5,078 bases of DNA. It comes from Bacteroidota bacterium (lineage in GTDB: Bacteria > Bacteroidota > Bacteroidia > Cytophagales > Cyclobacteriaceae). The translations under genes and the position numbers were made by a program. Shown here piece after piece: positions 1-5,078 of this stretch (position 1 is the first letter of the stretch; each line of letters opens with the position of its first letter). The notes beneath the pieces are model-generated. The model was not told where the DNA came from, made no database searches, and saw only the letters and a program-made list of their open reading frames with translations. The stretch covers positions 1-5,078 of the forward strand of contig JAEZDW010000408.1 of the NCBI GenBank assembly GCA_023417955.1. Reading direction: 5' to 3'.

Positions 1-535
1 TCCTTGCCCTGTGCAGGCGACTCCGGACTGTTCCAATGGGTATGTCAAGAATTTTTGCCATCTCATCATACTTAAATCCTTCCAGGTCACACAATATTAT
101 TACAGTTCTGAAATCCACATCCAAAGAGTTCAACGCATTTGAAATCTCATCGCCGATCATATCGCGCAACGCCTCCACGCGGAGATCAGGCGTAATCTGA
201 CGGTCTACATCCTCCGAGTTGTAATATGTTTCAACATCCTGATAGTCTACCTTTGAAGGTTCCTTGCTCTTCTTTCGGTAGTCATTAATAAAACTGTTTT
301 TCAAAATTCGAAACAGCCACGCCTTGGCATTAGTTCCTTTCTGAAAAGAATCTATGAACCGGTAAGCTTTCAGGTATGTATCCTGAAGCAAATCCTTCGA
401 ATCATCCTGGTCCAGCGTAAGACGATAGGCAAAGTTATACATCGAGTTTATGTGCGGCATAAACTCTTCATTGAATATCTTCTGCTTCTCGACCTCAGGA
501 TATTGCTGTCTTGGTACCAGGTCCGCTTCTTCCAT
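1..535 (-). CDS. ECF-type RNA polymerase sigma-70 factor (C-terminus beyond window)
   Basis: This cytoplasmic transcription initiation factor would direct RNA polymerase core to a specific promoter set. The 178 visible residues read without interruption from an ATG at 535 to the left edge. Region 2 spans about residues 24-90: DDSKDLLQDTYLKAYRF (44-60) is the core-binding 2.1/2.2 helix, and KAWLFRILKNSFINDYRKK (71-89) covers 2.3/2.4, which melts and reads the -10 element. A variable acidic linker (91-125) follows. Region 4 (about 130-178) ends in a helix-turn-helix, YDEMAKILDIPIGTVRSRLHRAR, that reads the -35 element. Regions 1 and 3 are absent, which defines the ECF class. The family is usually about 180-210 aa, so perhaps 10-30 residues are missing. 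No Shine-Dalgarno precedes the ATG, as is normal in Bacteroidota. No anti-sigma gene is visible; one could lie past the left edge, downstream of this gene. The family assignment is firm; the regulon is unknown. Confidence 0.95.
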   Translation of the reverse strand, partial: MEEADLVPRQQYPEVEKQKIFNEEFMPHINSMYNFAYRLTLDQDDSKDLLQDTYLKAYRFIDSFQKGTNAKAWLFRILKNSFINDYRKKSKEPSKVDYQDVETYYNSEDVDRQITPDLRVEALRDMIGDEISNALNSLDVDFRTVIILCDLEGFKYDEMAKILDIPIGTVRSRLHRAR

Positions 536-557
536 ATTTGTAAAAATAATTATAAAA

Positions 558-574
558 CTGAATATGCCATTCAG
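558..574 (-). repeat. Inverted repeat CTGAAT-N5-ATTCAG before the sigma gene
   Basis: Two perfect 6-base arms (558-563 and 569-574) flank a 5-base loop. On the minus strand the repeat is followed by TTTTATAATTATTTTT and then the sigma factor ATG 23 bases downstream. It could be a weak terminator-like hairpin for the upstream amidohydrolase transcript, or an operator or leader hairpin of the sigma gene. The stem is short and AT-rich and the U-run is interrupted, so termination would be weak. A further CTGAAT copy lies at 621-626. Confidence 0.35.
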
Positions 575-592
575 AAAAATCACTAATAAGAG

Positions 593-605
593 TTGGAATT
601 TCCAA
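593..605. repeat. 13-base palindrome TTGGAA-T-TTCCAA
   Basis: Perfect 6-base arms surround a single central base, about 60-70 bases upstream of the sigma factor start. With a one-base spacer it cannot form a normal RNA hairpin, so a dimeric DNA-binding protein site is the more sensible reading if it is functional. A repeat this short can arise by chance in AT-rich DNA. Confidence 0.3.
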
Positions 606-671
606 TCGCCACGCCTTTCACTGAATAGTTCCCATCATCAAGAATTAAAAAACGATTCCAGCAACTGCGTT

Positions 672-1874
672 TTATTGATCAAATTCCAGTTCCTTAATTG
701 CCATCCACGCCATCAATCCGGTACTGATAGTAAGCGCACTTTCATCGATATCAAAACTCGGTGTGTGAACATATGATGTAATGCCTTTCTCCTCATTTCG
801 CGTGCCGAGCCTGTAAAATGACGCCGGGATCACCTGCGAATAATAGCTGAAATCTTCAGCTCCCAAACTGATATCAAGCTCGGTTACATTCTCTGCTCCT
901 ACATACTCGATCGCTGCGTTGCGGATTCGTCGCGTAACCTCAGGGTTGTTCTCTAGATACGGATAGCCGTGTGAAATCTCTACTTCACACCTGCCTCCCA
1001 TTCCTTCTGCGATACTCTCTGCCATCTTCTTTATCTTCTCGAGACCTGCGGCCCGCCACTGCTCGTTGAGAGCACGAAACGTGCCAGCGATCTTAACCTC
1101 ATCAGGAATAATATTCGTTGCACCATCAGCAATTACTCTTCCGAAAGTCAACACTGTTGGTTGTTTGGGACTCGCGTTCCTGCTTATGACCTGCTGCAAT
1201 GCTACAATGATATGCGATGCAATGACAACAGGATCGATAGTCAACTCGGGCGCCGCGCCATGACCACCTTTACCTATTACCCTGAGATATATTTCATCCG
1301 CGCTGGCCATATACATTCCCTCGCGAAACCCGATTTTCCCAACCGGCAATAATGGGAAAACATGTTGACCAATAATACTTGCTGGCTCGGGATTTTTAAG
1401 TCCGCCATCCTTAATAACCAGCGACGCTCCTCCGGGATTTTTCTCTTCACCCGGTTGGAAAATCAGCCGCACCGTTCCTTTGAAATGCTCGCGCAATTCA
1501 TGCAGTATACGTGCAGTGCCAAGGAGACTCGACGTATGAACATCATGGCCACACGCATGCATCACTCCCGGCTTTTTTGATTTGTAAGACACGTCATTGC
1601 TTTCGTTTATCGGAAGCGCATCAAGGTCCGCGCGAAGTGCAATGAGTTTGTGATCCGCTTCAACGCCAGCAATCTCTGCGACTACTCCGGTCTTTGCGAC
1701 AGACCGAATATTCGTTATTCCATACGCACGAAGACGCTCAGCAACGTATTGCGCTGTTTCATGTTCTTCATATGAAAGCTCGGGATTTGCGTGAATGTGT
1801 CGCCGGCTTTCGACAACGTCACCCGCATATTTCCCGGCTAGTTCCTTGATCGTGCTTAGCAGATCCATTCGCAT
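672..1874 (-). CDS. M20D-family metallo-amidohydrolase (N-acyl amino acid / hippurate hydrolase type)
   Basis: This 400-aa protein matches the usual length of the M20D family (hippurate hydrolase, IAA-amino acid hydrolase, N-acetyl-diaminopimelate deacetylase relatives), which cleave N-acyl amino acid amide bonds with two metal ions. Landmarks in order are RADLDALP (81-88), HACGHDVHTS (106-115) with ligands C108 and H110, QPGEE (140-144) with E143 as the likely base and E144 as ligand, GQH (169-171) with H171, the dimerisation-domain GKGGHGAAPE (201-210), GAEDFSYY (338-345) and the last ligand H370 in HTPSFD. All expected metal ligands are present, so it should be active. There is no signal peptide, so it is probably cytoplasmic. 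ATG at 1874 is the first start after an upstream in-frame stop; a second ATG (1868) two codons later is equally usable. The exact acyl and amino acid substrate cannot be told; other readings are auxin-conjugate-like hydrolase or aminoacylase. Confidence 0.95.
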   Translation of the reverse strand: MRMDLLSTIKELAGKYAGDVVESRRHIHANPELSYEEHETAQYVAERLRAYGITNIRSVAKTGVVAEIAGVEADHKLIALRADLDALPINESNDVSYKSKKPGVMHACGHDVHTSSLLGTARILHELREHFKGTVRLIFQPGEEKNPGGASLVIKDGGLKNPEPASIIGQHVFPLLPVGKIGFREGMYMASADEIYLRVIGKGGHGAAPELTIDPVVIASHIIVALQQVISRNASPKQPTVLTFGRVIADGATNIIPDEVKIAGTFRALNEQWRAAGLEKIKKMAESIAEGMGGRCEVEISHGYPYLENNPEVTRRIRNAAIEYVGAENVTELDISLGAEDFSYYSQVIPASFYRLGTRNEEKGITSYVHTPSFDIDESALTISTGLMAWMAIKELEFDQ

Positions 1875-1880
1875 TTTTGG

Positions 1881-1896
1881 TTGCCAAAATAGGCAA
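1881..1896. promoter_or_regulatory. Inverted repeat TTGCC-N6-GGCAA, possible operator or leader hairpin
   Basis: Perfect 5-base GC-containing arms flank six A/T bases; the near arm ends 6 bases upstream of the amidohydrolase ATG at 1874. The spacing would suit a dimeric repressor that blocks transcription start. If transcribed on the minus strand it could instead form a small hairpin near the start codon. No regulator gene is in the window to pair it with, so the function is inferred from symmetry and position only. Confidence 0.35.
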
Positions 1897-1929
1897 AGTT
1901 TACATTCAAAGGACTGTCCCCGGGTATTT

Positions 1930-1940
1930 AGTGTTACACT
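1930..1940. repeat. 11-base palindrome AGTGT-T-ACACT
   Basis: Perfect 5-base arms surround one central base, in the middle of the divergent region and about 110 bases upstream of the plus-strand operon. The position would fit an operator serving either direction. It is short enough to occur by chance. Confidence 0.25.
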
Positions 1941-2048
1941 TCAGTGCACGCACACACAATGAAAATACTGCCCATCTCATTGATTTTATGTTGGATATCC
2001 GCCCCTTTCCTCTCAAATTGGCTGCCTTGACTAAAAACGTATTAACCC

Positions 2049-3956
2049 ATGCCAAGACAGTATTGTTTTGCCTTGTTGTTTGCGTGCGGCTTTTTAACCG
2101 CACAGGCACAACAGGGCAGTTTTCAAAAGCTTCCGCTTGATGACCTTTCTGCTTTCCGTCCACAGGCCGGAAACTGGATGATTGTCGGCGACGTTACCAT
2201 GAACCCGTCGGTTGATGTCCATCACGAAGAAACGCCTCCCGCGCAAGACAACAAAAAGAAAAAACGCTCCCGTGAACAGAATCCGCCACTGCCAAAAGCG
2301 GTGACCTACCAGCAAGGAAACGGGATACTGCTGAACATTAACGACGACCAGAAGAAAGACCAACTGATCACCGTCATGCAGCACGGCGACCTGGAACTCG
2401 AACTTGAGGTAATGCTCCCCAAAGGATCCAACTCCGGAATTTATTTGCAGGGACGTTATGAAGTTCAGCTTCTCGACAGTTGGGGTGTCAAAACGCCGAA
2501 GTTTTCTGATATCGGCGGCATCTACAGAAATTGGGAAAACGAACCAGGCAAGGCCTACGCTGGCAAGGCCCCGCTCGCAAATGCCGCGAAAGCACCAGGC
2601 CTATGGCAAAAGATGTATATCTCATTTCGCGCCCCGCGTTTTGATCAAGCCGGAAAGAAAATTGCAAACGCGCGTTTCGTTACCGTGAGACTTAATGGCG
2701 TAGTGATTCATGACAACGTTGAAGTCCCACTGCCTACAGGCGGGCCTATCGAAAACAACGAAACTCCTGTCGGACCAATTGTGATTCAAGGTGATCACGG
2801 TCCTGTGGCATTCCGAAATGTGCGCTACAAACTGATGAAGGAATTGTCGTACGAGACAAGCCCCGTCTCATATGAAGTATGGCACGGCAACTTTTCAAGT
2901 CCCTCCGATTTCCTGTCAACGAAGCCAGTGTTGCAGGGGACTAACGCGGAACTTACTGCTGAAGTCACTGATGTTGAAAACCTGTACGGACTTCGCCTGA
3001 AGGGTTCGCTTACCATCCCTGTTGACGGGCGTTATACGCTGACATCGGTGTACACTGGTGCCGGTAAACTCACCGTGAACAACCAGGAACTCTTCTTTAA
3101 TCCTGCCGGGGATTCGTGGCGTAGTGACAAGGGGTCGATCGAATTAAAAGCGGGAACGTATCCTTACGAATTTATCAACTACAAAACAGCATCGTGGATG
3201 CCGCCGCGTCTGGCACTTAGTATTGCGACTGAAGATACATATCCTGTAAATCTGCACGCAATCGGATCGTACCCTCCGTCGGACAATCCGACAGCTCCGA
3301 TACACCTTGAGCCAGGAAGCAGCCCCCGTTTACATCGCGGATTTGTCGACTTCAAAGGAGACCGTTCTCGACGCCTCACGCATACGATCGGTGTAGGCGA
3401 CCCTGCAGGTGTCCACTACGTTTATGATATGCGTTCAGGAAATGTCGTATGCGCGTGGAAAGGTGGCTTTGTGGATGCAACTCCAATGTGGCATGACCGT
3501 GGCGATGGTTCGTTCCGGCCATTGGGCGCAGCGTTGTATTTGTTCACAGATCAACCTGTCGCAAAACTTGCTGACCAGTCGGCGAAGTTTCCCGAAGCTG
3601 CTCCCGAAGGCAATTACATCGGGCGTGGCTATTCAATTGATGCGGCATCAGGCAGGCCTGTTTTTCTTTCAGCGTATGAAGGGCTTGAGCTGGAGCATAA
3701 AATATATCCCGATGATGAGAACAGATTGCTGACACAAGAGATTGTTGTGAAGAAAGGACAGCCTGAAAATATATACTTCAAATTAGCCGAAGGATCCGAC
3801 ATTAAACAATTGCCCGATGGTACCTGGGCAGTGGATGATCACAATTATTATATCCGGGTAGCTGCAGGAACAACCCCGATTGTTCGGGATTCAAACGGCA
3901 AGAAAGAACTTGTAGCCGTGCTTTCGCAAACACTTAAGTATTCAATCATCTGGTAA
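2049..3956 (+). CDS. Secreted DUF1080 (3-keto-disaccharide hydrolase-like) / PA14-like multidomain protein
   Basis: A signal peptide (1-20, ending AQA|QQ) predicts export. Residues 26-263 form a DUF1080 jelly-roll domain, the family now named for 3-keto-disaccharide hydrolysis; landmarks are LPKGSNSGIYLQGRYEVQLLDSWG (123-146), GGIY (156-159), APGLWQ (182-187), RLNGVVIHDN (214-223) and GDHGPVAFRNVRY (248-260). Residues 275-393 resemble a PA14/lectin-like beta-sandwich (GSLTIPVDGRYTLTS, LKAGTYPYEF), probably carbohydrate-binding. Residues 425-635 (HRGFVDF, VHYVYDMRSGNVVCAWKGGFVDATPMWHDRGDGSFRPLG) look like a domain I recall from secreted PQQ-type dehydrogenase/cytochrome proteins. A basic, low-complexity stretch (57-82, including KKKKR) interrupts the N-terminal part of the hydrolase domain. 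At 635 aa it is more than twice the size of single-domain DUF1080 proteins. The 2049 ATG is the first start after an in-frame stop, and the next gene follows after 6 bases. The DUF1080 call is firm; the PA14 and C-terminal calls are moderate; the substrate is unknown. Confidence 0.88.
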   Translation: MPRQYCFALLFACGFLTAQAQQGSFQKLPLDDLSAFRPQAGNWMIVGDVTMNPSVDVHHEETPPAQDNKKKKRSREQNPPLPKAVTYQQGNGILLNINDDQKKDQLITVMQHGDLELELEVMLPKGSNSGIYLQGRYEVQLLDSWGVKTPKFSDIGGIYRNWENEPGKAYAGKAPLANAAKAPGLWQKMYISFRAPRFDQAGKKIANARFVTVRLNGVVIHDNVEVPLPTGGPIENNETPVGPIVIQGDHGPVAFRNVRYKLMKELSYETSPVSYEVWHGNFSSPSDFLSTKPVLQGTNAELTAEVTDVENLYGLRLKGSLTIPVDGRYTLTSVYTGAGKLTVNNQELFFNPAGDSWRSDKGSIELKAGTYPYEFINYKTASWMPPRLALSIATEDTYPVNLHAIGSYPPSDNPTAPIHLEPGSSPRLHRGFVDFKGDRSRRLTHTIGVGDPAGVHYVYDMRSGNVVCAWKGGFVDATPMWHDRGDGSFRPLGAALYLFTDQPVAKLADQSAKFPEAAPEGNYIGRGYSIDAASGRPVFLSAYEGLELEHKIYPDDENRLLTQEIVVKKGQPENIYFKLAEGSDIKQLPDGTWAVDDHNYYIRVAAGTTPIVRDSNGKKELVAVLSQTLKYSIIW

Positions 3957-3962
3957 CGAATT

Positions 3963-5078
3963 ATGAAATCGACTATGTTCAAGCATATAACATTTACACT
4001 ACTGCTTCTATTTGGCGGAGTCAGCTTCGTATCAGCTCAGCAAAAAGTTCCGACCGAGGACGACTACTACAACGTATATACCGTTCCTGTCCCGGAAGGA
4101 ATTCTTCTTGAAATCGGCGGCGTTGCAACATTACCCGATGGCCGTATCGCTGTTGCCACACGCCGTGGTGACGTTTGGGTTATCGAGAATCCCTACCGTC
4201 AACAAGGAGGCACACCAAGATTCACACTGTTCGCGTCCGGTTTGCATGAAGCACTCGGACTCCTCTACCACAACGGATCACTCTATGCGGCACAGCGCGG
4301 GGAACTTACACGTCTCGTTGACAATGACGGCGACGGTCGTGCAGATCTCTACGAAACCGTACACGCCTGGCCTCTCTCCGGCCACTACCACGAATACAGC
4401 TTTGGTCCCAAGCTTGCGCATGACGGCAACTTCTTCGTGAGTGGTAACGTCGCATTTGGTGACCAGGAATGGTGGCGCGGTGAAAGCCGGGTTCCGTGGC
4501 GCGGATGGATCATGAAGATTCATCAGGACGGAACGCTCGAACCATGGGCGACTGGAATGCGCTCACCGTGTGGACTGGGCGTTGTAGACGGCGAATTGTT
4601 CTATGACGACAACCAGGGCGACTGGATGGGTTCCGGTGGAATCTGGCATATCCAAAAAGGTGACTTTGCAGGCCATCCCGCCGGCCTTCGCTGGACTGAT
4701 CGTGAGAATGCGCCGATAAAACTGAAAACAGAAGAGCTTTATGCGATTGCAGACCCGCGTCGTGAAAAGAAGGATGGCATTTACCTTAAACCTGAGAACA
4801 TCCAGGATGAAAAAAATCCCGCTACACTTTTTGGATTGAAAGAAAAAGTACCGTCTGTAAAACTGCCCGCGGTATGGCTGCCACACGGTATTCTTGGAAT
4901 TTCAAATTCAGAAATACTCCAGGATAATACCGGTGGAAAATTTGGTCCTTTCGCCGGGCAGGTTTTCGTTGGTGATCAGGGACAAAGCAAAGTAATGCGC
5001 GTAGTACTTGAAAAGGTAAAAGGCGAATATCAGGGTGTGGCGTTCGATTTCCGTTCAGGATTTCAGTCGGGTGTACTT
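3963..5078 (+). CDS. Secreted glucose/sorbosone dehydrogenase-like (PQQ-type) beta-propeller protein, C-terminus beyond window
   Basis: The first 372 residues are visible and the frame is open to the right edge. A signal peptide (1-25, ending VSA|QQ) predicts export. The rest resembles the beta-propeller of soluble PQQ sugar dehydrogenases and the 'putative membrane-bound dehydrogenase' group. Blade-type motifs include GGVATLPDGRIAVATRRGDVWVIE (52-75), GLLYHNGSLYAAQRGELTRLVDNDGDGRAD (99-128) with an EF-hand-like DxDxDGxxxD calcium loop at D120, D122, D124 and D128, GMRSPCGLGVVDGELFYDDNQGDWM (198-222), PAVWLPHGILG (302-312) and VFVGDQGQSKVMRV (335-348). It begins 6 bases after the preceding stop without a Shine-Dalgarno, so the two genes are probably co-transcribed. 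ATG at 3975 is an alternative start that still leaves a signal peptide. Whether a cytochrome c domain follows cannot be seen. Cofactor and substrate are inferred from family only; some relatives may not bind PQQ. Confidence 0.85.
   Translation, partial: MKSTMFKHITFTLLLLFGGVSFVSAQQKVPTEDDYYNVYTVPVPEGILLEIGGVATLPDGRIAVATRRGDVWVIENPYRQQGGTPRFTLFASGLHEALGLLYHNGSLYAAQRGELTRLVDNDGDGRADLYETVHAWPLSGHYHEYSFGPKLAHDGNFFVSGNVAFGDQEWWRGESRVPWRGWIMKIHQDGTLEPWATGMRSPCGLGVVDGELFYDDNQGDWMGSGGIWHIQKGDFAGHPAGLRWTDRENAPIKLKTEELYAIADPRREKKDGIYLKPENIQDEKNPATLFGLKEKVPSVKLPAVWLPHGILGISNSEILQDNTGGKFGPFAGQVFVGDQGQSKVMRVVLEKVKGEYQGVAFDFRSGFQSGVL

Larger units (their letters stand above)
536..671. other. Intergenic spacer between amidohydrolase and sigma factor genes
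   Basis: This AT-rich spacer of 136 bases separates two genes on the minus strand. It holds two short inverted repeats (558-574 and 593-605) and no convincing small gene. I see no strong GC-rich hairpin with a long U-run directly after the amidohydrolase stop, so read-through into the sigma gene is possible. A separate sigma promoter is also possible. On the minus strand, the 22 bases before the sigma ATG are almost all A and T. Confidence 0.6.
1875..2048. promoter_or_regulatory. Divergent intergenic region with promoters for both directions
   Basis: These 174 bases separate the start of the amidohydrolase (minus) from the start of the DUF1080 protein (plus), so promoters for both transcription units should lie here. 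I could not place either with confidence. The region contains several symmetric elements: TTGCC-N6-GGCAA (1881-1896), CCCGGG (1919-1924), AGTGT-T-ACACT (1930-1940), GTGCAC (1944-1949) and GGATATCC (1993-2000). Open frames that cross the region on either strand show no family motifs and run into the genes in other frames. An in-frame TAA (2043-2045) directly before the 2049 ATG fixes the plus-strand start. Confidence 0.6.

Noticed and set aside
450..776. Open frame of 108 codons on the plus strand across the sigma/amidohydrolase spacer
   Set aside because: It overlaps the start of the sigma gene and the end of the amidohydrolase in antisense and its translation has no recognisable motif or normal composition; both genes it overlaps are well supported.
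1884..1910. Bacteroidota-type promoter for the amidohydrolase (-33 TTTG at 1907-1910, -7 TATTTTGG at 1884-1891, minus strand)
   Set aside because: The -7 element has one mismatch to TAnnTTTG, the 15-base spacer is shorter than usual, and transcription would start only a few bases before the ATG.
2018..2045. Sigma-70-like TTGGCT-N16-TATTAA upstream of the DUF1080 gene
   Set aside because: Only 4 of 6 bases match in each box, the start point would fall inside the coding sequence, and Bacteroidota do not use the standard -35/-10 pattern.
2076..2087. Possible lipobox LFAC (residues 10-13) in the DUF1080 protein signal sequence
   Set aside because: Phe at -2 does not fit the lipobox and the hydrophobic stretch before Cys13 is too short; the AQA|QQ signal peptidase I site fits better.
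1877..2163. Open frames on both strands in the divergent region (87 codons plus, 85 codons minus)
   Set aside because: They overlap each other and the N-terminus of the DUF1080 gene and show no family features; the region is better explained as regulatory DNA.
2547..2570. Direct repeat GGCAAGGCC (2547-2555 and 2562-2570)
   Set aside because: The copies are in frame inside the coding sequence and simply encode GKA twice; there is no sign of a mobile or recombinogenic element.
4278..4886. Minus-strand open frames of 81 and 107 codons opposite the propeller gene
   Set aside because: The plus-strand frame is uninterrupted for 372 codons with a signal peptide and family motifs; the antisense translations have none.

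Overview
The window looks like chromosomal DNA from a member of the Bacteroidota (Cytophagales or Chitinophagales type). This is inferred from three things: starts without Shine-Dalgarno sequences, a Bacteroidota-style ECF sigma factor, and two secreted proteins whose predicted signal-peptide cleavage sites are followed at once by glutamine (AQA|QQ and VSA|QQ). The base composition is moderate and even. I see no tRNA, rRNA, CRISPR array, insertion sequence or phage gene.

Layout. Minus strand, from the left edge: an ECF sigma-70 family factor whose C-terminal end lies outside the window (1-535); a 136-base spacer with two short inverted repeats; and a complete M20D-type metallo-amidohydrolase of 400 aa (672-1874). 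A divergent intergenic region (1875-2048) holds several short symmetric elements. Plus strand: a 635-aa secreted multidomain protein (2049-3956) made of an N-terminal DUF1080/3-keto-disaccharide hydrolase-type domain, a PA14-like middle and a C-terminal domain of the kind I associate with PQQ-type dehydrogenase/cytochrome proteins. Only 6 bases later comes the first 372 residues of a secreted glucose/sorbosone-dehydrogenase-like beta-propeller protein (3963 to the right edge).

How they may work together. The two plus-strand genes are almost certainly one operon. A secreted sugar-dehydrogenase-like propeller next to a 3-keto-glycoside hydrolase-like protein suggests extracytoplasmic 'oxidise, then cleave' processing of glycosides. 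This is inference; the substrate cannot be read from the sequence. The amidohydrolase and sigma factor point the other way and appear functionally separate: cytoplasmic deacylation or deamidation of N-acyl amino acids, and transcription control. The genes themselves belong to known families. The most interesting parts are the domain combination in the 635-aa protein, its pairing with the propeller, and the inverted repeat at the amidohydrolase start.
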